Source of the DNA: Acidiferrobacterales bacterium | GTDB taxonomy: Bacteria > Pseudomonadota > Gammaproteobacteria > Acidiferrobacterales > JAJDNE01 | Length of the DNA stretch: 56,429 nt | Direction: 5' to 3' | Assembly (NCBI GenBank): GCA_022340825.1 | Contig: JAJDNE010000008.1 | Location: 1 to 56,429 of the forward strand | In this document: piece after piece, positions 47,895 to 56,429 of the stretch | Position numbering within the stretch: position 1 is the stretch's first letter | Layout: every line of letters starts with the position of its first letter | Notes under the pieces: generated by a model | Told to the model about the DNA's origin: nothing | The model's database searches: none | Seen by the model: the letters and a program-made list of their open reading frames with translations, nothing else | Position numbers and translations under genes: made by a program

Positions 47895-49309
<1,415 letters not shown>

Positions 49310-49331
49310 ATATTACCGATGGCAGACCTGT

Positions 49332-49835
49332 CTAGCGTCTCTTTTTCACCGCCTTTTTCTTGGCAGCTTTCTTTTTCGTAGTCTTTTTCTTGCTGGCCTT
49401 CTTCGCAGCAGGTTTTTTTACTGGCACTTTCCTGGCCGCCGGACGTTGTGCAGAAGCCGTGGATTTGCTGTTTTCCTGGGTTCTAGCGACGAAAAGAAAT
49501 ACCGCCAGTCCGATCACCGCAATGAATACAACAATATTAACGAAACCGTGTGGCATTGAGTGGCTCACCAGCATCTGGTGCCCGATCACGATGCCCGCTA
49601 ACAGCAAGGCCGATGCGGCTGCACCGGTGAAATCGGACTCGGGATTTTCTCCCATGACCAGCAAAATGATGGCCATTCCCAGCATATTGGCGGCAAGCAG
49701 GAAATGGGTCGTGCTGTTGTAAGCGTGCACACTGATCACCTTGTGTGCACTCATGGGGTCGGCGACCATGCCCAGGGCTACGAGTAAAAGTAGCGCGGCC
49801 CCGATTCTAAGCGCGATTTGAATTTGTGCTCTCAT
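49332..49835 (-). CDS. Four-helix membrane protein with histone-H1-like lysine/alanine tail
   Basis: The 167-residue protein has four predicted membrane helices (about 8-26, 43-61, 71-91 and 98-117), then a 45-residue tail of Lys, Ala, Pro and Thr with repeats such as AAKK and KKKTTKKKAAKKK. The tail closely resembles bacterial histone-H1-like proteins and the C-terminal tails of AlgP/Hc1 type, which bind nucleic acid; by the positive-inside rule it should face the cytoplasm. Joining such a tail to a helix bundle is unusual. No named family is recognised for the membrane part. It starts at ATG 49835 and is divergent from the DUF7931-like gene. Confidence 0.8.
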   Translation of the reverse strand: MRAQIQIALRIGAALLLLVALGMVADPMSAHKVISVHAYNSTTHFLLAANMLGMAIILLVMGENPESDFTGAAASALLLAGIVIGHQMLVSHSMPHGFVNIVVFIAVIGLAVFLFVARTQENSKSTASAQRPAARKVPVKKPAAKKASKKKTTKKKAAKKKAVKKRR

Positions 49836-49939
49836 ACTTATTGTTCCTCCACGTCGGTAGCGGCTATGCTATTATTTATAAGCACTTAATTATTTAGATT
49901 GGCGTCAAAATCGACTCCATCCTCCCATATCAATTGACG

Positions 49940-50458
49940 ATGGGCAACGACGAGAACGTAACAAACAACGATTCAGACAACCGATTCAGGGCGTCCGGTC
50001 GTGAAGCAATTATCGAGAACGTGGCACTTGCCTTTGAGAAGGCTCGCCATCAGGTCTCGATATTCTCTCCCATTCTCGACAGCAACTACTTTAATACGAC
50101 TCGCGTTAGTGATGCCCTGGCAAAAGTCTGCACCGGCGGTCGACCCAATCGTGTGCGAATTCTGGTACAGCGTGGTGATGAAACGATCCGCAATAACGGT
50201 CGCATTACCAGCCTGGCCCAGCGACTCAGTGATTTTATCGAACTGAAACAGCTGGAATCGGGAATCGCCACCCTCTCTGAAATGTTTATTGTTGTTGATC
50301 GGAATGGTTATCTGCGACAACCAGATTCAGAAAAACCCGAGTGCCTGGTCAGCTTCGGCACGAGCAATGAACTGGGAGCGTTGTCGCGACAATTTGATAC
50401 TCTCTGGGAGCGAAGTGAACGAATTCCCGGCCTGAACGTGCTGGGACTGGGGAGGTAG
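49940..50458 (+). CDS. DUF7931-like protein (possible phospholipase-D-like fold)
   Basis: A 172-residue cytoplasmic protein. The pattern REAIIENVALAFEKARHQVSIFSPILDSNYFN, described here as an N-terminal helix followed by a strand and a Leu-Asp-containing loop, plus NRVRILVQ and LAQRLSDFIELKQL resemble a PLD-like half domain found in gammaproteobacteria (DUF7931), but no HKD motif is present, so catalytic activity is doubtful. I use ATG 49940 over TTG 49934. Its stop precedes the NlpC gene by two bases and its 3' end supplies that gene's ribosome site. Confidence 0.65.
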   Translation: MGNDENVTNNDSDNRFRASGREAIIENVALAFEKARHQVSIFSPILDSNYFNTTRVSDALAKVCTGGRPNRVRILVQRGDETIRNNGRITSLAQRLSDFIELKQLESGIATLSEMFIVVDRNGYLRQPDSEKPECLVSFGTSNELGALSRQFDTLWERSERIPGLNVLGLGR

Positions 50459-50460
50459 AA

Positions 50461-50943
50461 GTGAGACTACCGACATCTGTTTACCAGCTTCTTGCCATAA
50501 GTATCGCGATCGCGATACTCACCGGTTGCTCCAGTGCGCCGGCACAGCCCAAATACAGTTATTCCGTTTACGGTGAACGCGCTGCGGCGTATGCGCAGAA
50601 GATGGTCGGCACTCACTACCATTACGGCGGCAATCGCCCCAGCGAAGGCTTCGATTGCAGCGGGCTGATTCAGTACAGCTACAACCTGGCCGGCCTGAAA
50701 GTACCGCGAAATACAAAATACCAGTTTCGGTCGACACGGTATGTACCGTCGAATCAGCTTCGGCGTGGCGATCTGCTGTTTTTTAACCAGCAAGGGAAGC
50801 GTTACTCGCACGTCGGTATCTATATTGGTAACGGCAAGTTTGTACACGCCCCGTCCACGGGGAAGCGCGTCCGTGTCTCCTCCCTGAAGAATCGCTACTG
50901 GAAGCGCAGTCTCGCGAGCACCCGCCGTTTCGAGGCGTTTTAG
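50461..50943 (+). CDS. NlpC/P60 family lipoprotein endopeptidase
   Basis: A 160-residue outer-membrane or inner-membrane lipoprotein (lipobox LTGC, Cys23) with an NlpC/P60 peptidoglycan endopeptidase domain. The catalytic set is Cys66 in FDCSGL, His117 in YSHVGIYIG and His129 in FVHAPSTG. It probably cuts cross-linked stem peptides. The start is GTG 50461, fixed by GGGGAGG at 50449-50455, which overlaps the upstream gene's final codons and stop. Confidence 0.92.
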   Translation: MRLPTSVYQLLAISIAIAILTGCSSAPAQPKYSYSVYGERAAAYAQKMVGTHYHYGGNRPSEGFDCSGLIQYSYNLAGLKVPRNTKYQFRSTRYVPSNQLRRGDLLFFNQQGKRYSHVGIYIGNGKFVHAPSTGKRVRVSSLKNRYWKRSLASTRRFEAF

Positions 50944-51256
50944 TTTCTCGGCCCACCTGACGGCGATAAACCGGCGCACTTAAACAACACTGGTCGGGTA
51001 AACTTTTCTCCAATTATCAAATCACTAGCGACAACTCCTGAGATAAATTCTCCGGAAACTGGAATTTGGTAAAAGTGCTGGTCGTCCCGGTTGCTGAATC
51101 GGCTATACTTAAACTAATTCGTCACGACGTTTTGACGGAAACTGTGTCGGCGCACCAGACTGCCCGCACAGTATGGGAGCCATTCCCTTAGAAGCATTGA
51201 TCATCATGATGAATCATTCGGTAACCACTACGTTGCCGTGATCGCAAGGAGGAGAT
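50944..51256. other. Intergenic region upstream of the PilZ gene
   Basis: A 313-base gap without a gene. TATACT at 51104-51109 could be a -10 box for the PilZ gene with a leader near 140 bases, but no matching -35 box is seen. The gap ends in the strong ribosome site AAGGAGGAG (51246-51254). No terminator for the NlpC gene is evident. Confidence 0.35.
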
Positions 51257-51592
51257 ATGCAACCTGAACGTCGCTGGAGTTCCCGCAGACCTATCGCCCT
51301 GAACGTCGCCCTGTATTACAACCGCATTGGATTACTCCCGTGCAAGACTCGCGACATGAGCACCGAGGGTATGTTCGTGCAGACCCGCCACGTCAGCCTG
51401 TCCGAAGGGATCACGGTAGACGCCGTACTCACCGACCAGGGCAGTTTCCCCGGACACCAATTGCGTTTACCGGCAAAAATCGTAAGGGTGAATTTCGATG
51501 GCGTCGGTCTGCGTTTTCACAATTTTGATATCGATACCTACCATTTTTTACGGACGGTACTGGAAACGCTTGAGCCTGTCAGCGCTGCCTGA
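51257..51592 (+). CDS. PilZ-domain protein
   Basis: A 111-residue single-domain PilZ protein, the usual receptor type for cyclic di-GMP. The arginine-rich start ERRWSSRRPI and the DMSTEGMFVQT segment (the D/NxSxxG motif) are present, so ligand binding is likely. A final helix (DTYHFLRTVLETL) resembles those of the two PilZ proteins at the right end of the window. It starts at ATG 51257 and is followed by hslO after 68 bases. Confidence 0.9.
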   Translation: MQPERRWSSRRPIALNVALYYNRIGLLPCKTRDMSTEGMFVQTRHVSLSEGITVDAVLTDQGSFPGHQLRLPAKIVRVNFDGVGLRFHNFDIDTYHFLRTVLETLEPVSAA

Positions 51593-51660
51593 CGATTGTT
51601 AGCCGCGCCTCGCGAACCAGTGTATTCTGCACTCTGGTTCAAGTTTCAGATCCATGTTTT

Positions 51661-52539
51661 ATGAGTCAACAAGATACCTTGCAGCGATTCCTTATCGAGG
51701 ACAGTTCGGTGCGGGGGGAACTGGTACACCTCGATAACACCTGGCGCACTGTTCTCGAGAAGCGTCACTACCCTACTCCAGTGCGAAACACGCTCGGTCA
51801 GTTCATGGCGGCGGCTTCGTTGCTATCTGCGACCCTGAAATTTCAGGGATCTCTGATTATGCAAATACGCGGTGACGGGCCCATCAGTTTACTGGTGGTC
51901 GAGTGCACCAGTGGCGGAGCCTTGCGCGCAACCGCGAAATGGAAAGGCGAACCGGAAACAGAAGACCTGTCGGAACTGTTTGGTAACGGCCAACTGGTGA
52001 TCACTATTGACCCCAGACTAGGCAAAGAGCGCTATCAGGGCATTGTTGAACTCAACGCATCAACCGTTGCCAAGGCACTTGAAGACTACCTGATGCAGTC
52101 TGAGCAATTGGCAACGCGGTTATGGCTGGCCTCGGACCAGCACCAGGCAAGCGGGATGTTGCTGCAAAAACTGCCGCAGGAAACAGACGAGGAAGAGACC
52201 GATGACTGGAACCGGGCGATCCACCTTGCTGAAACCCTGACCAGGGATGAACTGTTGATGGTGCCACCAAACGAAATTATTCGGCGCTTGTATCATGAAG
52301 AAACCATCCGGCTATTTGCCTCCGAACCGATGAGTTTTTCCTGTTCATGCTCAAGAGAGCGCGTTATTCGAGCGCTGCGGGTGATGGGGCCGGATGAGCT
52401 GGACAGCCTGATCCGGGAACGCGGAAACGTGTCTGTCGATTGCGAATTCTGCAACGAGCATTACGAGTTCGATGCCGTCGATGTCGAACAAATATTTGCC
52501 TCGGTTGATCAGATCGAGGCCCCGTCAACCCATCAATAA
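51661..52539 (+). CDS. hslO: Redox-regulated chaperone Hsp33
   Basis: HslO becomes an active holdase when oxidised, releasing zinc from its C-terminal cysteine centre. That centre is intact: CSC (within SFSCSCSRER) and CEFC (DCEFCNEHYEF), the CxC-CxxC pattern. The 292-residue length and MSQQDTLQRFLIEDSSVRGEL-like start (first residues MSQQDTLQRF) match the family. It is the first of three genes with cysteine-based features on this strand. Confidence 0.96.
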   Translation: MSQQDTLQRFLIEDSSVRGELVHLDNTWRTVLEKRHYPTPVRNTLGQFMAAASLLSATLKFQGSLIMQIRGDGPISLLVVECTSGGALRATAKWKGEPETEDLSELFGNGQLVITIDPRLGKERYQGIVELNASTVAKALEDYLMQSEQLATRLWLASDQHQASGMLLQKLPQETDEEETDDWNRAIHLAETLTRDELLMVPPNEIIRRLYHEETIRLFASEPMSFSCSCSRERVIRALRVMGPDELDSLIRERGNVSVDCEFCNEHYEFDAVDVEQIFASVDQIEAPSTHQ

Positions 52540-52635
52540 ACGCCACCGCAACCCGAACATTCCCCTGCGATTTCAGTTGGAACAGTTGTTTCACCGATAA
52601 CTAGCGCAGACAATAGCCTGAGCCCATGCTCCCCA

Positions 52636-53313
52636 ATGATTATGCCCGCTAAAGAAAACCGCAATCCGGATGCCCTGGTACTCATTAGTCCGCACTGTCC
52701 GCACTGTGCGCTGGTGTTGCAAGGCCTGCAGGAACTGGTCAAGGAAGGTGCCCTGTCTCGACTCGAAATCGTAAATATCGCCGCAGATCCAGGTCCCGCC
52801 GCCGAGCGCGGTGTTCGCTCCGTTCCCTGGACGCAGATCGGCCCGTTTATCCTGGAAGGCAGCCACTCTCCTGCAGAACTGCGGCACTGGGTCGAGCGTG
52901 TTGATGAGCCCGACGGTATGGCGTGGTATTTCGATGAGCAATTGAAAACGGGTGGGTTGGCCCGGGTTGAAAACATGATCAGGGAAGACCCTTCCTGCCT
53001 GACTGCCATCGCCAGGCTTGCCGGTGATCCCGATACGGCAATGCAAACGCGTGTAGGTATCGCCGCCCTACTCGAAAGCATTGAGGGCACCGGGATGGCA
53101 AGGAGTTTGAGTGCGGATTTGGCCAGGTTGACCAGTCACCCCGATGCACGTGTCCGCGCGGATGCCTGTCACTATCTAGCGTTAACTGAAAGCGAAGAAA
53201 GTATCGCACCTTTGGAGGCCTGCCTCGAAGACAGCGACGCAACCGTTAAAGAAATTGCGGCGGAGAGTATTGAGCACCTGAAACAGCATGTTGGGCATCA
53301 GGCTAATCGTTGA
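52636..53313 (+). CDS. Thioredoxin-like plus HEAT-repeat fusion protein
   Basis: A 225-residue protein. The N-terminal 90 residues form a thioredoxin fold with active-site CPHC at 21-24 and the cis-proline in RSVPWTQ (Pro64). The C-terminal half (about 110-220) reads as HEAT repeats, for example RVGIAALLESIEGTG and HPDARVRADACHYLALT, the latter very typical. It has no signal peptide, so it should act in the cytoplasm as a glutaredoxin/thioredoxin-like enzyme with a built-in protein-binding scaffold. The six-cysteine gene follows by six bases and hslO lies 96 bases before it. Confidence 0.85.
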   Translation: MIMPAKENRNPDALVLISPHCPHCALVLQGLQELVKEGALSRLEIVNIAADPGPAAERGVRSVPWTQIGPFILEGSHSPAELRHWVERVDEPDGMAWYFDEQLKTGGLARVENMIREDPSCLTAIARLAGDPDTAMQTRVGIAALLESIEGTGMARSLSADLARLTSHPDARVRADACHYLALTESEESIAPLEACLEDSDATVKEIAAESIEHLKQHVGHQANR

Positions 53314-53319
53314 TGTCAG

Positions 53320-53757
53320 ATGGACGAAAACCAATATCGACAGACCTACCAGCAAGTCAATGCGCTACCGTGCGTATTTGAGCGTGCCATCCTGCGTCAA
53401 TGTGCGATATGCCATCACGCACAACGTTTGAATATTGCCGAGCGTGAGGCGGTGAGCTGCCAGTCTGAATCTGATCGAAAGTTGTGCCGGGAGTTTCTGG
53501 GGCTCATGCATCAAAAGTCACAGTTCGCCGTCAAGGCTGACAACCCCGATGAACCGCTACCGTTCGGCAAAGAAATCAAGATTCAGTGTGGCGCCCTGCT
53601 TGGACTAAAGACAGAAATGTCTGCCGATACACCAATCGATATAAATCTGGTTCTGCTAGATGCGGTTAATAGATACAGCGAGCTTGAAGCATTTCCATTC
53701 GAAAGCCTCATTCGCGAAGTCACCGCATTTAAAACGCGCCGACCACGAAAAGACTAA
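53320..53757 (+). CDS. Six-cysteine protein of unknown function
   Basis: A 145-residue cytoplasmic protein with cysteines at 18, 28, 31, 47, 56 and 90. The CxxC pair (CAIC, 28-31) followed by HHAQRLNIAEREAVSC suggests a zinc or iron-sulfur site. No named domain is recognised, although the pattern is one I associate with conserved hypothetical proteins of sulfur-oxidising gammaproteobacteria. It follows the Trx/HEAT gene by six bases, so the two are almost certainly co-transcribed. It overlaps the convergent TlpA-like gene by four bases. Confidence 0.75.
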   Translation: MDENQYRQTYQQVNALPCVFERAILRQCAICHHAQRLNIAEREAVSCQSESDRKLCREFLGLMHQKSQFAVKADNPDEPLPFGKEIKIQCGALLGLKTEMSADTPIDINLVLLDAVNRYSELEAFPFESLIREVTAFKTRRPRKD

Positions 53758-54257
53758 AACCCTGCGCGGGCAAGCCAGAGACGCGCACGTAATCCAAGCT
53801 CCGAAGAGTAGCCAACTTCCACAAACCGGATCTTGCCTGAAGCGTCAATGATAAAAGTGGTTGGCACCACCCTGACACCGAACTGATGCGAAAGATCTCC
53901 GTGTTCGTCATTGATCACCGTAAATCCGATACCCTGTTCGTGCAGATGACGAGCGACCTCTTCATTGCCGCCCGACTGCATGGCTACCGTAATCACCGGG
54001 TGGTCCTTGCTTATTGCATCAATCGAATTCTGCTCGAACCGACAGATCCGGCACCAGCTGGCCCAGAAATGGATTAACAACGGTTTGCCCGGCGCCGCGG
54101 TTGAAACCGTGCGGCCATCCAGCGACCGGCCAGAAAGTACCGGCGCCTGCCCGCTGGCAATGTCCCGGTGTTGGTAGGCGCGAACACCGAAGAACACAAG
54201 CAAAAACGCGATCAGCCAGATCGCGTTTGTAACAAATGCACGACGATTGATTTTCAT
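53754..54257 (-). CDS. TlpA/ResA-like thiol-disulfide oxidoreductase
   Basis: A 167-residue membrane-anchored thioredoxin. One N-terminal helix (about 10-27) is followed by a periplasmic domain with active site CRIC at 69-72 (WASWCRICRFE) and the cis-proline in VVPTTFIID. It resembles the ScsD/TlpA group, which reduces or forms disulfides in the periplasm. Its ATG overlaps the stop of the truncated haemoglobin gene (54254-54257), so the two are translated together. Confidence 0.9.
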   Translation of the reverse strand: MKINRRAFVTNAIWLIAFLLVFFGVRAYQHRDIASGQAPVLSGRSLDGRTVSTAAPGKPLLIHFWASWCRICRFEQNSIDAISKDHPVITVAMQSGGNEEVARHLHEQGIGFTVINDEHGDLSHQFGVRVVPTTFIIDASGKIRFVEVGYSSELGLRARLWLARAGF

Positions 54258-54649
54258 TGTTCCACCTGGTTACGCATATGGTCTGCTGTACGGGCAAATG
54301 ATTCAGACAGTTCACGCCGAAGCGCCGGTTCGATTTCCAGCGAGTCCAGCGCACGCTCCATGCAAAGTAGCCACTGATCGCGTTCCGCTTCGCCGATCGG
54401 AACCATCAGGTGGCGTGCGCGCAGACGCGGGTGACCATACGTGGCAATGTATAGTGATGGCCCGCCGAGCCAACCGGAGAGGAACATGAAAAGTTTCTCA
54501 CTTGATCCAGCAAGATCATCCGGGTGCATCTGGCGAATTGTCTTTGTCTCAGGCAGTTGATCCATCTCCTGGTAAAAGCGCTCTACCAGCCTACGAACCG
54601 CCTGTTCGCCGCCGAGGCGCTCATATGGCGTTTCACTTCTTTCGTGCAT
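54254..54649 (-). CDS. Group II truncated haemoglobin
   Basis: A 131-residue truncated haemoglobin. The proximal histidine is His80 in GHPRLRARHLMVPIG and the group II Trp is at 93 (RDQWLLCM); YERLGG at the N terminus is typical. Such proteins bind O2 and detoxify NO or peroxide, often with thiol partners. It overlaps the upstream peptidase gene by 17 bases and the TlpA-like gene by four. Confidence 0.92.
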   Translation of the reverse strand: MHERSETPYERLGGEQAVRRLVERFYQEMDQLPETKTIRQMHPDDLAGSSEKLFMFLSGWLGGPSLYIATYGHPRLRARHLMVPIGEAERDQWLLCMERALDSLEIEPALRRELSESFARTADHMRNQVEQ

Positions 54650-55820
54650 CGCTTCGTTTCAATAATTTGCTGTAGTGTTTCGCGTTCTTGGTCAAACGCA
54701 GTTTCTGTTGCTGCCAGGGATCTGGCCAATTTAGTCCTGGGCGAACGAGCGCGCGACACAGCAACAGCAACCCCTGGATATCGTCTATATGAACGAACTC
54801 CGGTGCCGGACCCTGCAGTGCTGCACAATCCTGACCGCCCTCGAATCCCTGGTTGTGATAGTTACCCAGTGGGACCGTGATCCCGATTGCCGGCAGCCCC
54901 CAGATAGTTGCTGCTGCAGCCTCGCAGGCGCCGCCATCCATAATGCGTTGCTGATGCCTGCCGGGTAAGACACGGCTGGCAACATCGCTGAGCACTTTCA
55001 GATAGTCCGCCTGATACACCGTTCGGCGATCACCCAGACGCACAATCGGTCCCTTACCGAGAATGGCATTCGGCAATGTGCGCGACGCTTCCAGGCTGAC
55101 AAAAATGGTTTTACGTTTTGCTTTCGCCAGCCAACCCAACTCGAAATGGCCAATGGCACCGACAAAACCTACTTCTTCACCACGGGTCAGCAGGCCAATA
55201 AAGGGAGGTCTTTTCTTCCCGTCATGACCGTAGGCAGCAAAGGCAGTTTCCAGGATGGCGAACACACCCACCAGGTCATCTGCCGCCTTGGTATATAGCC
55301 GCTTGCCGCTTTGCCATACCGGTGCTCGAAACGCCAAGCCACCAAAGATCTCGCGTGCCGGGAACTGGCGAACCTGGGCAGGATTCTTCAGCTGGATTTC
55401 TGCGGTCTCGAGATAAAAGCCGGACTTGTGCAGTTTCGGTTTTCGAATCTGGCCATAACCGAAGACACCCTCCCGCGTCGCGAGCCAGACGTTGGCACCA
55501 CCAAGGTGTTTGAGCGGTGAGCCACCGTGCCAGTGGATGCGCAATCGACGATTGTCGAGCCAGCGTGCGCCATCAAACCCCGGGTGATCCATGTGTGCCG
55601 CCAGAATCCTGAGTGGTTCAGCGTCGGGATCGCGCAACAGCGCACGATAGTCTCTGGCGGAGCCAACACCGATAACAACATTGCCGACAGGGTCTACAAA
55701 GTGCGGAATTTGGCGGTGCAGAAGTTGACGAATTGCAACCTCGGCGACCAGGTCCTCTCGAAACGGGGATGTCGGCTGGGAGAGTATTTCGTACAGCAGA
55801 CGGGTTTGTCGCAGGTTCAT
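54633..55820 (-). CDS. M42-family metallo-aminopeptidase-like protein
   Basis: A 395-residue zinc peptidase of the M42/M20 clan. Metal ligands are recognisable in AHMDHPGFDG (His76, Asp78), KAADDLVGVF and TRGEEVGFVGA, whose double Glu holds the catalytic base. No signal peptide is present, so it should trim peptides in the cytoplasm. It is the first gene of the row peptidase-haemoglobin-TlpA. The ATG is at 55820. Assignment to M42 rather than a related deacetylase is by motif only. Confidence 0.85.
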   Translation of the reverse strand: MNLRQTRLLYEILSQPTSPFREDLVAEVAIRQLLHRQIPHFVDPVGNVVIGVGSARDYRALLRDPDAEPLRILAAHMDHPGFDGARWLDNRRLRIHWHGGSPLKHLGGANVWLATREGVFGYGQIRKPKLHKSGFYLETAEIQLKNPAQVRQFPAREIFGGLAFRAPVWQSGKRLYTKAADDLVGVFAILETAFAAYGHDGKKRPPFIGLLTRGEEVGFVGAIGHFELGWLAKAKRKTIFVSLEASRTLPNAILGKGPIVRLGDRRTVYQADYLKVLSDVASRVLPGRHQQRIMDGGACEAAAATIWGLPAIGITVPLGNYHNQGFEGGQDCAALQGPAPEFVHIDDIQGLLLLCRALVRPGLNWPDPWQQQKLRLTKNAKHYSKLLKRSDARKK

Positions 55821-55887
55821 AAAATAGACAATCGGGAATTGCGTCGTTGCCCCAGGGCAACGTTTTTACACTTCTAGCCCGGCACCC

Positions 55888-56232
55888 CTAATTGCTGTAA
55901 AGCAACTCCAGCAACGCGCTATAGGATTCCATATCGAGGTTGCCAAAACGAACACCTACACCATTTTCGGTAGCGCGTGCCACGGTAGCCGGAAGACGAA
56001 ACTCTTTAACTTTATGTTCTTCGCCACTCTCAAGTGTGACCAGGACTTCGACTGAAGTGAATGTTGGAAGGTCGCTCCAATCAGATCGAACAAACGCTCC
56101 CTCGAGGCTGACATCGGTAATCCAGCCTGCATGTGCACCTAGCCGCGCGTGATTCAGAACGGCTGGCCGCGTAATGGTTTTACGAGGATTTTCGCGCCGC
56201 TCGGCACCCCGCGATGGACTTGTTTGTTGCAT
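55888..56232 (-). CDS. PilZ-domain protein
   Basis: A 114-residue PilZ protein with the cyclic di-GMP motifs ERRENPRKTI and DVSLEGAFVRS (DxSxxG). Its C-terminal NLDMESYSALLELL resembles that of the partial gene immediately upstream and of the PilZ protein at 51.3 kb. I use ATG 56232; a GTG two codons earlier is in frame. It reads toward the peptidase gene 67 bases away. Confidence 0.9.
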   Translation of the reverse strand: MQQTSPSRGAERRENPRKTITRPAVLNHARLGAHAGWITDVSLEGAFVRSDWSDLPTFTSVEVLVTLESGEEHKVKEFRLPATVARATENGVGVRFGNLDMESYSALLELLYSN

Positions 56233-56324
56233 TCCCACCCCTACTTGGGTGTTAACATGAAATTTCAGGTCGGATTTTTCAATGACCTAAAACCCGAATT
56301 TACACCCACCTGCATTTAATTAAT

Positions 56325-56345
56325 ATTATAGTCGAATATAGTCGA
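56325..56345 (-). promoter_or_regulatory. Promoter -10 box with tandem 10-base repeats
   Basis: On the minus strand a perfect TATAAT (56325-56330) lies at the end of two direct copies of TCGACTATA (56337-56345 and 56327-56335) spaced by exactly ten bases, one helical turn. No -35 box is found at the usual distance. The element is about 93 bases before the PilZ start at 56232, so it probably drives that gene with the help of a factor bound to the repeats. Confidence 0.45.
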
Positions 56346-56360
56346 TACGGGGTGGAGCAC

Positions 56361-56429
56361 TTAGGCCAGCATCGTCAGGTCCAGCAGCGCCCCGTAAGTA
56401 TCCATGTCCAAACTGAGGAATTTCAGACC
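56361..56429 (-). CDS. Partial PilZ-like protein, C-terminal end
   Basis: Reading the minus strand from the right edge gives 22 codons ending in a TAA at 56361: GLKFLSLDMDTYGALLDLT and so on. This resembles the last 22 residues of the PilZ proteins at 55888 (VRFGNLDMESYSALLELL) and 51257 (LRFHNFDIDTYHFL). The rest lies beyond the window. It appears to be a tandem copy upstream of the complete PilZ gene, 128 bases away. Confidence 0.65.
   Translation of the reverse strand, partial: GLKFLSLDMDTYGALLDLTMLA

Overview
The window looks like a stretch of ordinary chromosome from a gammaproteobacterium of moderate GC content. The lineage is argued from gene families: HslO, ClpA/ClpS, Aat/Bpt, YajQ, RluD/RluE, NudJ, MnmA, BamD, PII and SucCD. 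Two exported DsrE-family proteins, an exported TlpA-like protein, a thioredoxin/HEAT protein and several DUF families (1178, 1614, 2788, 7931-like) would suit a Chromatiales-like, possibly sulfur-metabolising relative, but no sulfur-oxidation operon is visible and this placement is inference. I find no tRNA, rRNA, CRISPR array, insertion sequence or prophage. About 60 genes are packed tightly, with many 4-base ATGA overlaps and several convergent genes overlapping at their 3' ends.

Layout, left to right. 1-6.8 kb: a presequence-protease (M16C) gene broken at the left edge by an inverted junction, then yqcC, a PAS-GGDEF cyclase, DUF1178, DUF2788, an SRAP protein, a methyltransferase and yajQ. 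6.9-15.2 kb: a KefB-like antiporter, a second methyltransferase, a CDF cation transporter, an alpha/beta hydrolase, an AI-2E family permease, DUF1614 and degQ. 15.3-21.3 kb: clpB behind a very good sigma-32 promoter, an FMN-dependent glutamate-synthase-like protein, a UMF1-type transporter and an ArsR regulator. 21.4-24.7 kb: ergothioneine genes egtD and egtC-egtB, divergent. 24.7-32.3 kb: an amino-acid/sodium symporter, nadC, an exported DsrE protein, a second-type deformylase with an ACT protein, a ZIP transporter, pgeF-rluD and bamD.

32.3-45.5 kb: the block sucC-sucD-nadE-glnB, a FemAB-like acyltransferase, then the N-degron set aat-bpt-(small ORF)-infA with clpS-clpA just beyond an exported DsrE gene, then a cold-shock gene and icd. 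45.6-49.3 kb: rluE-nudJ-mnmA-purB. 49.3-56.4 kb: a membrane protein with a histone-H1-like tail, a DUF7931-like gene with an NlpC/P60 lipoprotein, a PilZ protein, hslO, a thioredoxin/HEAT protein and a six-cysteine protein, then on the other strand an aminopeptidase, a truncated haemoglobin and a TlpA-like protein, and finally one whole and one partial PilZ gene.

The genes group into recurring themes: protein quality control (clpB-degQ, clpA-clpS-aat-bpt, hslO, bamD), thiol and redox protection (egtBCD, Trx/HEAT, TlpA, truncated haemoglobin, HslO), cyclic-di-GMP signalling (PAS-GGDEF, three PilZ proteins, possibly YajQ), and nitrogen/NAD/central carbon metabolism (glnB, nadE, nadC, sucCD, icd). 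I do not see one clearly new multi-gene system. The observations most worth a second look are the inverted junction in the protease gene, the histone-tailed membrane protein, the hslO-Trx/HEAT-six-Cys row, and several signals in which terminators overlap coding sequence.
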